From DASXUL01 sp036504855 (GTDB lineage Bacteria > Armatimonadota > DTGP01 > JAKQQT01): a DNA stretch of 64,000 nt. Position numbers and translations under genes: made by a program. The DNA is taken from NCBI GenBank assembly GCA_036504855.1, contig DASXUL010000025.1:1-64000 (forward strand). The letters are read 5' to 3'. The notes beneath the pieces are model-generated. The model saw only the letters and a list, made by a program, of their open reading frames with translations, made no database searches and was not told the origin of the DNA. Positions 43,844-52,408 of the stretch are shown here, in pieces (the stretch's first letter is position 1; every line of letters begins with the position of its first letter).

Positions 43844-44437
43844 TCAATCGGCGGAACTGGGGGGCTTTTCGTCGAACATGCCCGGCAGGGGAGCCACCAC
43901 CACGCGATGCTGTTCCAGATCCACCTGCTTAACGAACTGGCGCACCGCCGGAATGAGTCCACGCGCGGTGACGTAGATGTCATTCGCCGGCGTCTTCAGC
44001 ACGTCCGTGATGGGGCCGATCTCTTCACCGGCCGTGGTGACCACAGTGAGGCCGATGAGGTCCGAAATGTAGTACTGATGCGGCGGGAGGGGTGCGCGTT
44101 CCGAGAGAGGGATCACCAGCGCGGCGCCGCGCAGGGTTTCGGCCTCATTGGGGTTCGGAACGCCCTCAAAACGCATCAGGATGTGCGTTTTGTGTTTGCG
44201 GCTGCCGACGGGCGCCAGGGCGCGACGACGGCCATCCGGCCAGACGGCCGTGACGGCCTTCAGGGCGGCGTACCGGGCAGGCGAGTCGGAGTACGCTTCC
44301 ACCTTCACCTCGCCCTTGATCCCGAACACGCCCACAACCTTGCCGACCTCCACCTCGGGCTCCCGAGGAGGCTCGGCCGTCGGTTCGGCGGCTGCCGGGA
44401 CGGACGGGTCCGGCCCGGCAGCGTTAGGTTCCATCAT
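43844..44437 (-). CDS. rimM: Ribosome maturation factor RimM
   Basis: 197 residues. RimM assists assembly of the 30S head. It has a Pro/Glu-rich N-terminal extension, then 'EVEVGKVVGVFGIKGEVKVEAY', split at residues 30-50, and a PRC-barrel part with 'QYYISDLIGLTVVTTAGEEIG' ending 'PANDIYVT'. ATG overlaps the ylqD stop. The gene trmD, which usually follows rimM, is not present; the next genes are peptidases. Confidence 0.9.
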   Translation of the reverse strand: MMEPNAAGPDPSVPAAAEPTAEPPREPEVEVGKVVGVFGIKGEVKVEAYSDSPARYAALKAVTAVWPDGRRRALAPVGSRKHKTHILMRFEGVPNPNEAETLRGAALVIPLSERAPLPPHQYYISDLIGLTVVTTAGEEIGPITDVLKTPANDIYVTARGLIPAVRQFVKQVDLEQHRVVVAPLPGMFDEKPPSSAD

Positions 44438-44835
44438 CCTCGGATTTCCACCACAACGTCGTCTTTGACCACGATAGCGGCGCCGGTGAGCTTGGCGATC
44501 AGGTTGTCGCCAACCTGCATCTCCACGTAGCTCTCCACGTTGCCGCGCTCCACTTCGGAGCCAATGGTCAGTTCCTGGCTGGCCTGAAGCCGGGCCTGAA
44601 GCTCCTGCTTCGTGCCTTCCTGCTTCTGCTTCTCCGCATCCACCTGGCGGCGGAACGCGTTGGCCTGGGCCAGATCCGCCGTCTGAAGCTGCAAGAGGTA
44701 GCGGCGCGACTGCGATTCCAGGGCCTGGATACTGGCATCCACCTGCTTGATGCCCTCTTCAAACTCCGCGATCATCTGCTGCTTGAACTGCTCCGTCACA
44801 ATGGCGACAACCGCCACGGCGCGCTTAATCTGCAC
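44434..44835 (-). CDS. YlqD-like protein
   Basis: 133 residues. It begins 'VQIKRAVAVVAIVTEQFK', then has a central coiled coil of about 70 residues ('EEGIKQVDASIQALESQSRR') and a short strand-rich end ('VGDNLIAKLTGAAIVVKDD'). This layout and its place between khpA and rimM match YlqD of Firmicutes, whose role is unknown. The start is GTG with AAGGAG 8 bases upstream. Confidence 0.8.
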   Translation of the reverse strand: MQIKRAVAVVAIVTEQFKQQMIAEFEEGIKQVDASIQALESQSRRYLLQLQTADLAQANAFRRQVDAEKQKQEGTKQELQARLQASQELTIGSEVERGNVESYVEMQVGDNLIAKLTGAAIVVKDDVVVEIRG

Positions 44836-44854
44836 GTATATATCTCCTTGGAAA

Positions 44855-44975
44855 GTCGTCAGTCATCAGTAGTCAGTCGTCAGACCCGGAGACGGTCCGC
44901 CCATAAGGCAAACTTGCCTCGTTGGCGGCGCGCCGTCCGGGACTGACGACTGACTGCTGATGACTGACGACTAAC
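44855..44975. repeat. Dispersed palindrome, family A copy 3
   Basis: GTCGTCAGTCATCAGTAGTC on the left pairs with GACTGCTGATGACTGACGAC on the right. It sits between khpA and ylqD and ends 4 bases from the khpA stop. The middle differs from other copies. Confidence 0.87.
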
Positions 44976-44978
44976 GTA

Positions 44979-45209
44979 CTACCCAACTAGTTCCACGTAG
45001 GCGCGCTGGTCCGATTTGGCGGCGACGGCCTTCACCACGGTGCGGATGCTCTGGATGATGCGTCCGCCGCGTCCTATGACCTTGCCTGCGTCCGGGCCGG
45101 CCACGCGCACTTCGTATGTAACGCCGCCGGTATCCTCCACCGCCTCTACCACCACGTCATCCGGGTGGTCCACCAGCGACCGCACGATGTAATCGACCAG
45201 ATCTTCCAT
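44979..45209 (-). CDS. khpA: KH-domain RNA-binding protein KhpA
   Basis: 76 residues from ATG 45209, chosen because GAGG precedes it and the product then starts 'MEDLVDYIVRSLVDHPDDV', as KhpA does. The KH GxxG loop is 'VIGRGGRIIQSI'. KhpA binds RNA, often as a partner of KhpB, and affects cell elongation in some Firmicutes. It follows rpsP, the usual gene order. Confidence 0.92.
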   Translation of the reverse strand: MEDLVDYIVRSLVDHPDDVVVEAVEDTGGVTYEVRVAGPDAGKVIGRGGRIIQSIRTVVKAVAAKSDQRAYVELVG

Positions 45210-45246
45210 AACGACCTCGGGTCTGAGGGAAGGGGCCAAACGGCCC

Positions 45247-45537
45247 TCAGCCCTCGGTAATGCCGGCGGGCTTCGGGGACAGCTTGCCGTAACGATCCAT
45301 CAGCTTGGCGGACTTCAGCACGTCCTTGGCGCCGTCCGTTGGCAGAGCGCCAACGCTCACCCAGTAGGCCAGGCGGTCTTCCTTCACCGTGATGGTGGAG
45401 GGATCGGTCAGCGGGTTGTACGTGCCGATGGTCTCGATAAACCGGCCATCACGCGGCGACTTGCTGTCGGCCACGATGATGCGGTAATACGGGCGATGGG
45501 CGGCGCCCATCCTCTTCAAACGAATACGAACGGCCAT
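45247..45537 (-). CDS. rpsP: 30S ribosomal protein S16
   Basis: 96 residues. 'MAVRIRLKRMGAAHRPYYRI', 'ADSKSPRDGRFIETIGTYNP' and 'DRLAYWVSVGALPTD' are typical S16 stretches. GGAGGAG precedes the ATG. It is second in ffh-rpsP-khpA-ylqD-rimM and is separated from ffh by a family B palindrome. Confidence 0.97.
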   Translation of the reverse strand: MAVRIRLKRMGAAHRPYYRIIVADSKSPRDGRFIETIGTYNPLTDPSTITVKEDRLAYWVSVGALPTDGAKDVLKSAKLMDRYGKLSPKPAGITEG

Positions 45538-45636
45538 AGTCTTTGAGTCTCCTCCTAAGTCACCGCTTGCCTGGCCAGGCCCGCGGGCAGATATGAATGG
45601 GCGGGCCTGCCTTCCCTGGCGGGCCGACCGATGGGG

Positions 45637-45752
45637 GGCAAGAACTCAGGATACAGAACTCAGAAATCAGAATGTCCATTAGGCAGGCGGACACATATCG
45701 CCGGCTGAATCGGGATTCTGATTTCTGAGTTCTGTATCCTGAGTTCTTGCCC
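45637..45752. repeat. Dispersed palindrome, family B
   Basis: Arms of about 37 bases: left GCAAGAACTCAGGATACAGA continuing to about 45673, right TCTGTATCCTGAGTTCTTGC at 45731-45750 with its start near 45715. It is built of CAGAACTC/CAGAAATC words and lies between rpsP and ffh. Similar words are known to me from intergenic repeats of other deep-branching bacteria. Confidence 0.88.
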
Positions 45753-45756
45753 TCTC

Positions 45757-47121
45757 CTACCGACCAAAGGGCATGTTCGGAAGCTTCCTGCCCCGCTTGC
45801 CCTTACCTTTCAACTGCTTCTCCATACCGGCGAAGCCTTTGATCATTTGCCGCATCTGCTCGAATTGCTTCAGCAGGCGGTTCACTTCTTCCACGGAAGA
45901 GCCGCTGCCCATGGCGATGCGACGTTTCCGGCTGCCGTTCAGGAGGTCCGGGTTGCGGCGCTCCTTCTTGGTCATGCTCTGGATGATGGCCTCAATGCGA
46001 ACGAGCTGTTTCTCGTCCACTTGCACGTCCTTCATCTGAGCGGACATGCCGGGCAGCATCTTCAAAATGTTCTCAATCGGCCCCAGCTTCTTCACCTGCT
46101 GAAGCTGATCGAGGTAATCCTCGAAATCGAAGCGCGCTTCACGGAGCTTCTTCTCCATGGCGAGCGCCTTCTCGTGGTCCATTTCGGACTCGACCTTCTC
46201 GATGAGCGACAACACGTCGCCCATGCCGAGGATGCGGCCGGCCATGCGCTCCGGATGGAACGCCTCGATCTGGTCCAGCTTCTCGCCGATGCCCGCCAGC
46301 TTGATGGGCACGCCGGTGACGGCGCGCATGCTGATGGCGGCTCCGCCGCGCGCGTCGCCGTCCAGCTTCGTCATCACCAGGCCGGTGATGTGCATCGCCT
46401 CGTGGAAGTGCTTCGCCACGGTGACGGCGTCCTGGCCGGTCATCGCGTCCACTACCAGCAGCACTTCGTTCGGCTGAACGGCCTGCTCGATGCGCTGGAT
46501 TTCCTGCACCAGCACCTCATCAATGTGGAGGCGGCCGGCGGTGTCCAGGATCACCAGATCGTTGCCGCGAGCCTTCGCCTCTTCGAGGCTGGCCACCGCG
46601 ATATCCACCGGGTTCACCTGGTCGCCCAGCGAGAACACCGGGATGCTCAAACTCTTGCCCAGCGTCTGCAACTGCTGGATGGCGGCCGGGCGGTAAACAT
46701 CGCAAGCCACCAGCAGGGGGCGGTGAGCGCCCTTCTTGCGGAGCATCGCGGCGATCTTCGCGGCCGTGGTCGTCTTGCCGCTGCCCTGGAGGCCCACCAG
46801 CATGAACACCGCCGGCGTCCTGCCTTCCAGTTGCAGGGTGGAGGGCTGCGAGCCATCTCCGGCGAGCAGCTTCGTTAGCTCCTCGTCCACGATCTTGACG
46901 ACCGTTTCGGCGGCGCCCAGGCGCTCCAGCACCTCGGCGCCCACGCAACGCTCGCGCACGACCTCGATGAAATCTTTGACGACCTTGAAGTGGACGTCCG
47001 CCTCCAGCAAGGCCAGCTTAACCTCGCGCAGCGCCCCTTTGATGTCGTCCTCGGACAGCCGGCCGCGGCTTCTCAGCTTGCCGAAGACCCCGTTCAGTTT
47101 TTCGGTGAGTGACTCGAACAT
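45757..47121 (-). CDS. ffh: Signal recognition particle protein Ffh
   Basis: 454 residues from ATG 47121 ('MFESLTEKLNGVFGKLRSRG'). The GTPase domain has 'GLQGSGKTTTAAKIA', 'DTAGRLHIDE' and 'TKLDGDARGGAAISM'. The methionine-rich M domain closes the protein ('LKMLPGMSAQMKDV', 'QFEQMRQMIKGFAGMEKQ'). Ffh with 4.5S RNA targets nascent membrane proteins. It heads the operon. The Shine-Dalgarno sequence is weak. Confidence 0.97.
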   Translation of the reverse strand: MFESLTEKLNGVFGKLRSRGRLSEDDIKGALREVKLALLEADVHFKVVKDFIEVVRERCVGAEVLERLGAAETVVKIVDEELTKLLAGDGSQPSTLQLEGRTPAVFMLVGLQGSGKTTTAAKIAAMLRKKGAHRPLLVACDVYRPAAIQQLQTLGKSLSIPVFSLGDQVNPVDIAVASLEEAKARGNDLVILDTAGRLHIDEVLVQEIQRIEQAVQPNEVLLVVDAMTGQDAVTVAKHFHEAMHITGLVMTKLDGDARGGAAISMRAVTGVPIKLAGIGEKLDQIEAFHPERMAGRILGMGDVLSLIEKVESEMDHEKALAMEKKLREARFDFEDYLDQLQQVKKLGPIENILKMLPGMSAQMKDVQVDEKQLVRIEAIIQSMTKKERRNPDLLNGSRKRRIAMGSGSSVEEVNRLLKQFEQMRQMIKGFAGMEKQLKGKGKRGRKLPNMPFGR

Positions 47122-47482
47122 ATTGTGCCCAATGTGAGAGACCCAGCGGAAAATGGGGCGCACGACACCCCCGCGTCCACCAGTCCTCCGGCGGGCGCGT
47201 CAACCTTTACATGATACCGGCCCTACGAGAGCAAGTCAAAGGAGCCATCGAGAAGGAGTCGTCAGCCATCAGTCGTCAGTTGTCAGTCTGGATCGCGTTT
47301 CCGCCCATCGCGGGGCCTTCCCGCGCGCCGGCCCCGTCCGGACTGATAACGGACAACTGATGGCTGATGACTGATGACGGCTTCACGATGATGGCTCCAT
47401 AATGGAGGTAAGATGCACGACGCGGGCCGCGTCTGTTGGTTCGTGTTGCGTTCGCCGCGTACTCCGGAAAGGCGCTGTGCCA
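47122..47482. other. Divergent intergenic region between ffh and cytochrome gene
   Basis: About 360 bases. It holds a family A palindrome (47257-47380) and should contain promoters for both genes. Nothing else could be supported. Confidence 0.6.
47257..47380. repeat. Dispersed palindrome, family A copy 4
   Basis: GTCGTCAGCCATCAGTCGTC on the left is matched by GGACAACTGATGGCTGATGA on the right. An inner GGGGCCTTCCCGCGCGCCGGCCCC forms its own stem. Confidence 0.85.
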
Positions 47483-48937
47483 ATGAAGAGACTGTTCTAT
47501 GCGATAGTGTTCGCGCTGGCCGTTGGCGCGCTGTTCGTGTGCCGGGACTGCGGGCTCACGCAGGTCGCCCGCGCCGAGTTGCCGCCCGCCATTCCGCCGG
47601 AGTCGGCGGATATGCTCATCGACTTCCTCGGCGCCTCGCGCGGCTACGTGGAGCCATGCGGCTGCCACAGCGGGCAGTACGGCGGCATCGCCCGATGGGC
47701 CACCTACCTCAAACAGTCTCGCGCGAAGAACCCGCAGGAGTTGGCGCTTTTCGCGGGCGGCGCGCGGCTCGGGCAGGGCGGGCCGATGGATGAGCAGGCC
47801 CCCACGCTATGGGACGCCTACACGCGGATGAAGTTCGACGCCGGCACGCTGGCCGCGGAGGACCTGGCGGACGTCCCGAAGCTCACGGCCGCCGAAAAGG
47901 CCTGGATCACCGTGGCGAACCTCACGGACGCTTCCGGCAAGGCGCCTTTCCCCGCCGCCCTCTACAAGCGAAGGATGAACCACGCGGGGAAACCCGTTCG
48001 CATCGGCATCATCGGCATTCTGGGCGACTCGCCGTTCGGCACGATGCCCAACCCCAGGATCTCCCCGGTCGACCAGCCGTGGCGCGTGGCGGACCCAACG
48101 GCCACGCTGAAGAAGGTCATCCCGGAAGTGCGCAAGAAGGCCGATATCGTGATCGTCCTCTACGCGGGAACGCGACGCCTCGCGCAGAACCTCTCGCAAG
48201 ACGCGCCCGGCGCCGACATCATGGTCGTCGGCCTCGAAGGCGCCGCGGACACCGTGGTGGAGAAGATGGACAACACCGCCATCGTCCAGAACCCGGACCG
48301 CGGACGCTTCGCCGTAGCGATGTCGATCCTGCTGGATAAGGCCGGCCGGCCGGCCCAGTTCAGCCTCCAAACCACCCCAATCAGCGATGCCCTGAAGGAT
48401 GACCCAGAGATGATCCCCCTCGTGGCGGCCTACCGGAAGAAACTGGCCGTGCCGCCCGCCTCCGTCGCCGCGTCCACCGGAGCGGCGCCCCCAACCACAA
48501 CGCCGGCGGCCTACCGCAGCGAGTGGGCCGGCTCATTCGCCTGCTCGTCATGCCACGCCGCCGAGTTCAACCAGTGGAAAACCACCAAGCACGCTATTGC
48601 GATGAACACCCTGGAGAAACAACCAGACGGCACCGCGGCTCGGCGGCCGGATTGCGTGAAGTGTCACGTGGCGGCGTTCGACCGGCCCGGCGGCTTCACC
48701 CTATCGCAACCGCGCTGGGACCTGAAGGGCGTCGGCTGCGAGTCCTGCCACGGCCCGGCCGGCGCGCACGTTGAGGCTCGCTTGAAGGGCCTCGCCGGCG
48801 CCCCGATGCTGCGCAACCCCGGCAAGGCGGTGTGCGTCACGTGCCACACCAAGGACAACAGCCCCACGTTTGACTACGCCAAATACCTGCCGCACATCCA
48901 GCACATCCATTCCGGCCCGCTGCCGGAACTGAAGTAG
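47483..48937 (+). CDS. Metallophosphatase-like/cytochrome c554 fusion
   Basis: 484 residues from ATG 47483. Signal peptide about 1-30. Residues about 45-320 contain 'YVEPCGCHSGQYGGIARWAT', seen in UshA-like phosphatase relatives, but no full metal-binding set is recognised. The C terminus has four CXXCH haem sites: CSSCH about 354, CVKCH 391, CESCH 419 and CVTCH 451, as in cytochrome c554-type proteins. It should be a periplasmic electron-transfer protein. A start 27 codons earlier has no signal-peptide logic. Confidence 0.82.
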   Translation: MKRLFYAIVFALAVGALFVCRDCGLTQVARAELPPAIPPESADMLIDFLGASRGYVEPCGCHSGQYGGIARWATYLKQSRAKNPQELALFAGGARLGQGGPMDEQAPTLWDAYTRMKFDAGTLAAEDLADVPKLTAAEKAWITVANLTDASGKAPFPAALYKRRMNHAGKPVRIGIIGILGDSPFGTMPNPRISPVDQPWRVADPTATLKKVIPEVRKKADIVIVLYAGTRRLAQNLSQDAPGADIMVVGLEGAADTVVEKMDNTAIVQNPDRGRFAVAMSILLDKAGRPAQFSLQTTPISDALKDDPEMIPLVAAYRKKLAVPPASVAASTGAAPPTTTPAAYRSEWAGSFACSSCHAAEFNQWKTTKHAIAMNTLEKQPDGTAARRPDCVKCHVAAFDRPGGFTLSQPRWDLKGVGCESCHGPAGAHVEARLKGLAGAPMLRNPGKAVCVTCHTKDNSPTFDYAKYLPHIQHIHSGPLPELK

Positions 48938-48956
48938 CAACCAGGCAGACGTATGG

Positions 48957-48992
48957 GAATGGCCCGCCGGAATCGTCCGGCGGGCCATTTTC
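48957..48992. terminator. Bidirectional terminator
   Basis: AATGGCCCGCCGGA and TCCGGCGGGCCATT form a 14-bp stem around ATCG; TTTTCG follows on the plus strand. It serves the convergent cytochrome and aroE genes. Confidence 0.88.
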
Positions 48993-48995
48993 GCG

Positions 48996-49847
48996 TCATA
49001 TCCCCAGCGCCGATAGCGCGGCGGCTTCCATGATGTCGGCGCGGGGCTCGCGGCCGGTCCAGATGCGGAAGCTCTCAACGCCCTGTTCCACGAGCATGGC
49101 GAGCCCGTTTCGAGTGCGACAACCGCGCTGTTCCGCCTCGCGCAGCAGGCGCGTTTGCGGCGGCGCGTAGATCGTATCGAACACATAGCATTCAGGCCGG
49201 ATGTGCGCTGCCCAGGGGAAGGGCGTTGCTTCGGGGTCTTTCAGGCCAACGGATGTGCAGTTGAGTAGCGCGTTCGCGTGCTCCATCACGATGCGCGCGT
49301 CCGCCTCGTAGAGAGCGTGCGCCTCCACGCGGTCATCCTCCCACATCGTGTTGGTTGCGAGGGCCAGCGCCTCGGCGCGCTCCACAGTGCGGTTCAGGAG
49401 GATCGCCCGGCCGCCCTCCAGCATCACGGCCTGCACGGCGGCCCGGGCCGCGCCGCCCGCGCCCAGAATCACGTTGAGGCCGTCCAGGCGCACGCCGTCG
49501 CGGGCGCAGCCGCGCAAGATGCCGGCAACGTCCGTATTGTCGCCCTTCAGCACCCCGCGTTCCATCCAAACCGTGTTTACGGCCCCAACCCCAGCCGCCA
49601 CCGGCGACAGGTCGTCGACGATGGTGAGCATCGCCTCCTTGTGAGGCACGGTGACGTTCAGTCCCTTCAGGCCGGCGGCGAACAGGCCGCGCACGGCCTG
49701 CTCCAGATCCTCCGGCGCAATGGGGAACGGCACGTAGACGGCATCCAGCCCCAACGCGGCGAACGCCGCGTTGTGCATGGCCGGGGAAATGCTGTGGGTC
49801 ACCGGGTATCCGGTGACTCCATAGAGGGCGGTGGTTCCGCGTATCAT
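48996..49847 (-). CDS. aroE: Shikimate dehydrogenase
   Basis: 283 residues from ATG 49847. It reduces 3-dehydroshikimate with NADPH. 'GYPVTHSISPAMHNAAF', 'NVTVPHKEAML', 'GAVNTVW', 'KGDNTDVAG' and 'GAGGAARA' are all present. Longer starts run through the intergenic palindromes and were rejected. DAHP synthase of the same pathway lies at 59042-60064. Confidence 0.96.
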   Translation of the reverse strand: MIRGTTALYGVTGYPVTHSISPAMHNAAFAALGLDAVYVPFPIAPEDLEQAVRGLFAAGLKGLNVTVPHKEAMLTIVDDLSPVAAGVGAVNTVWMERGVLKGDNTDVAGILRGCARDGVRLDGLNVILGAGGAARAAVQAVMLEGGRAILLNRTVERAEALALATNTMWEDDRVEAHALYEADARIVMEHANALLNCTSVGLKDPEATPFPWAAHIRPECYVFDTIYAPPQTRLLREAEQRGCRTRNGLAMLVEQGVESFRIWTGREPRADIMEAAALSALGI

Positions 49848-50454
49848 ACCGCGAGCCCCCGGCCGGATTGCGCCTCTACCCCCCAATTCTGGGGGACCCG
49901 CACGGGGCCGCTCGGCGTAAGCGCAACGCCAGCACCGAGCGTTCGGCTTGGGTCCCCCAGAACTGGGGGGTAGTGCTCCATCAAGGTCGGTTGGCTGTGT
50001 GCGGTTGTCATCCCGAGCGGAGATGCCATGGCCCGCGGCCACCAGGAGGGATGACAATGCCGAGCGCCGCGTTCGGCGGCCGTGCAGTCCGAGGCGCGAG
50101 ACCACGGTCCATCAGCGGGCAAGGCGTGCCTTGCCCCTACGAGCCTGGTATCGCCGACCACCGATCGGTGGACGGCCGGGCCTACGGGGTTGGGGCAAGG
50201 CACGCCTTGCCCGCTGATTCGGACGGCGGATCGAACGGCAGGGCGAACCACACAGCCCCCCGAACTAGCGACGAGCAAACGCATTCTCATAGGAGCGAGG
50301 GATCCCTCAGAGAGGCGTCCTTTATGGGATTCCTCGTTCCTCGGAATGACAACCCCACCCCTCCACCCTACCTGGACGGAGTAGTAGGGGGGCCGTCCCC
50401 CAGCACTGGGGGGTAGAGGGACGATCCGGGCGGTGAGCGATCCGCGTCGCGCTG
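49848..50454. repeat. Cluster of intergenic palindromes
   Basis: 607 bases without a supported gene. It holds palindrome F (49877-49972, TACCCCCCAATTCTGGGGGA / TCCCCCAGAACTGGGGGGTA), G (50004-50058, GTTGTCATCCC / GGGATGACAAT), H (50114-50215, AGCGGGCAAGGCGTGCCTTG / CAAGGCACGCCTTGCCCGCT), a lone F arm (50393-50415) and a G-like arm near 50340-50351. Open frames through it are made of repeat words. Confidence 0.85.
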
Positions 50455-51405
50455 TCACCGGCCGGTGACTCCGCCCACGGGCGTGTCCGTGACGTCGAAT
50501 GGCTTCGGGATCCCGTAGCGGTTACACAGCGATACAAGCTGCTGGTCCGCCGTGGCGAGCCCTTGCTGGGCCTGGACCTGCAACGGGCCCTTGAGTTGCG
50601 AAAGCTGGGTCGCCAACGCGCTGGCCTGGTTGGGGTCTCGATGCGCCTGGTCCATCACCTGGCCGATTTTGATCATCGCGCCGGCATACGCTGCAAAGGC
50701 GTTGTCGTAAGCGCGGGCGAACTCAAAGGCCGGCTTCGGAACCGGCAGCGTGGCGCGCAACTGGGCGTCTAGCTGCCGCAGTTTGTCCACGTAGCTGTTC
50801 ACCGTCTGCTGCGCCTGGTCGCCGGTTTCGGTGGTGGCCTTCTGCTTGGCCTTGGCGGCAGACTCGGCGTCCGGCTCTAACAGGTCGGCCATGGGGCCCT
50901 GCAACGGGTTGGAAAGCCCGGACTGCAGGAGTTGAGCCACCAGCAGCGCCTCGGAGAGATCGTTTACCACGAGCTGGCGCTGGCGCTCGATGTAGGAGAT
51001 CTTCTGAAGGTAGGCCGCTACGGCCGCCTTGTCGGGGTCCTCCGCGCCAACCTTCGGCGGGTTCGCGCCGGGGGCCTGCGTAACGGGCGCGCCGGGCTGA
51101 GGGACGCTGGCCGAGGGCGCCTGCGTGAGCGGGGCGCCGGGCCGCGGCGGCAGGGCGGAAGGGTTCTGCGTAACGGGCGCCCGGTTGTTCAGCGAGAGGA
51201 TCAGGGCCACTACGAGGATAACCACCGCGCCGCCCAGCACGCCGGCCACGATATAGGGCTTGCGGTTGGGCGCTTCCACCACCGGCGGCGTGGCCATCAC
51301 CGTGCGTTCCGCTCCGCCGGGCCGCTCGATGAGAACGCGGCCGCACCACGGGCAAACACTGGCATCCGGAGCGACATTCTGAGCTCCGCACTGAGGACAG
51401 GTCAT
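50455..51405 (-). CDS. Zinc-ribbon membrane-anchored protein
   Basis: 316 residues from ATG 51405, which has GGAGG upstream. A zinc ribbon 'CPQCGAQN...CPWCGRVL' opens it. One membrane helix lies at about 51-73. A Pro/Gln-rich linker with three repeats of 'APVTQ/APLTQ' leads to a helical outer domain of about 190 residues ('VNSYVDKLRQLDAQLRATL'). No family beyond zinc-ribbon is recognised. It stands alone. Confidence 0.75.
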   Translation of the reverse strand: MTCPQCGAQNVAPDASVCPWCGRVLIERPGGAERTVMATPPVVEAPNRKPYIVAGVLGGAVVILVVALILSLNNRAPVTQNPSALPPRPGAPLTQAPSASVPQPGAPVTQAPGANPPKVGAEDPDKAAVAAYLQKISYIERQRQLVVNDLSEALLVAQLLQSGLSNPLQGPMADLLEPDAESAAKAKQKATTETGDQAQQTVNSYVDKLRQLDAQLRATLPVPKPAFEFARAYDNAFAAYAGAMIKIGQVMDQAHRDPNQASALATQLSQLKGPLQVQAQQGLATADQQLVSLCNRYGIPKPFDVTDTPVGGVTGR

Positions 51406-51656
51406 GGGCTTACCTCCAAAGACGAGACGGACGGCGGAGGGACGCGGTTCCCTCACTGCCAATGCTGTGCGCTCCCGCCGGGGCAACGTCAAACCCGATC
51501 AGGCCGGCGCCCGGCTCAGAATAACGTATGCTCGCTTGATTACGCCGCGCAGAAACAGGGAATACGAGACATGGCGGGGTTCCGGCAGCGGCGCCGGGCT
51601 CGCACGCGATGCCCCACGATCGGGTGTGCATCTGACTCGTAGGAAGGAGCGTTCTG

Positions 51657-52028
51657 GTGCAGGTTTTCCTCTCCGAGTACCGCGGCGCCGCCGGGCAAAC
51701 GGCCGTGGAAGTATCCCTCAATGGCGTGGCGGGGTTGTCCGATGCTGGCCCCTTGCGCCGTGTGCTTCGTCATTTGCTGCACGATAATCCGAAGACCGTG
51801 CTCGTGAACTTGCGCCGGCTGCGCGATATGGATCGCGCGTGCTGGAACCACCTGGTGTCGATGGCGCGCGAGGTGCGCCGCAAGGGCGGCCGCGTGGTGC
51901 TGCGCAACTGCGCGGAACCCCATCGCGCCCAGATCGCCGCCCAACACTGGGAGGGCGTGTTCGAAGTGCCGGAGTGCGCCGTGGGAGACGCCGCGGATAC
52001 GGGGGCGCCGGGTGAACCCCGCGCCTGA
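51657..52028 (+). CDS. STAS-domain protein
   Basis: 123 residues from GTG 51657, preceded by AGGAAGGAG. The body resembles anti-sigma factor antagonists: 'AVEVSLNGVAGLSDAGPLRRV', cut near residue 16-36, and 'KTVLVNLRRLRDMDRACWNHLV'. The usual phosphorylated Ser in 'DSSG' is replaced ('MDRACWN'), so it may not be switched by a kinase. 'GGRVVLRNCAEP' follows. A very small ORF comes next. Confidence 0.7.
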   Translation: MQVFLSEYRGAAGQTAVEVSLNGVAGLSDAGPLRRVLRHLLHDNPKTVLVNLRRLRDMDRACWNHLVSMAREVRRKGGRVVLRNCAEPHRAQIAAQHWEGVFEVPECAVGDAADTGAPGEPRA

Positions 52029-52084
52029 CGTCCGCCGGCGGAACCCTCCGCCGTTGACGCCTGTTAGCCCGTAAGGAGGAGCTC

Positions 52085-52168
52085 ATGCCCCTGGCTTTCA
52101 TATTCACCGCTTTCCTGGACGCGTTCTTCAAGACCCGCCGCAAGCCCCCGCGCCGCACCATGTTCTAG
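52085..52168 (+). CDS. Very small ORF, 27 residues
   Basis: It reads 'MPLAFIFTAFLDAFFKTRR' and ends 'KPPRRTMF': a hydrophobic first half and a basic tail, like small membrane-associated peptides. AGGAGGAG lies 5 bases before the ATG. A perfect hairpin follows at 52195-52226. Function unknown. Confidence 0.5.
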   Translation: MPLAFIFTAFLDAFFKTRRKPPRRTMF

Positions 52169-52194
52169 CGCCCCGTTCGCTTGCCAAGCCAATA

Positions 52195-52226
52195 GCGCCG
52201 GCATCCGGAGATCCGGATGCCGGCGC
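52195..52226. terminator. Hairpin after 27-residue ORF
   Basis: GCGCCGGCATCCGGA and TCCGGATGCCGGCGC form a perfect 15-bp stem with a 2-base loop. No T tract follows. Confidence 0.65.
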
Positions 52227-52265
52227 GCCTATGTCGCGCCGATCCCTGCTCTTGAGGAGCGGCCC

Positions 52266-52361
52266 GTGGACGGTACAGCTCGGGAAGGTGGCAAGGCATA
52301 TATAGAGGGCGATCGACGGGTTACCTGGGAAACGGGCGAGATGTGCGAGTTCGAGAAGTGA
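52266..52361 (+). CDS. Very small ORF, 31 residues
   Basis: GTG start with GAGGAG about 8 bases upstream. The product reads 'VDGTAREGGKAYIEGDRRV' and ends 'TWETGEMCEFEK'. Charged, no membrane segment. Function unknown; it could be a chance frame. Confidence 0.35.
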   Translation: MDGTAREGGKAYIEGDRRVTWETGEMCEFEK

Positions 52362-52408
52362 GTCCTACGCTCAGCGGTCGACCCGAAATCGCGAATTCGA
52401 CTGCGGTA

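Noticed and set aside
44855..44975. Repeated short words read as a CRISPR array
   Set aside because: The words are degenerate and arranged as two complementary arms, with no regular spacers and no cas genes.
48663..48672. CACGTG-containing sequence as a third parS
   Set aside because: Only the six-base core matches; flanks do not fit the 16-base consensus. The same holds near 9116.
49848..50458. Several open frames upstream of aroE
   Set aside because: They are translations of palindromic repeats and overlap one another in many frames.
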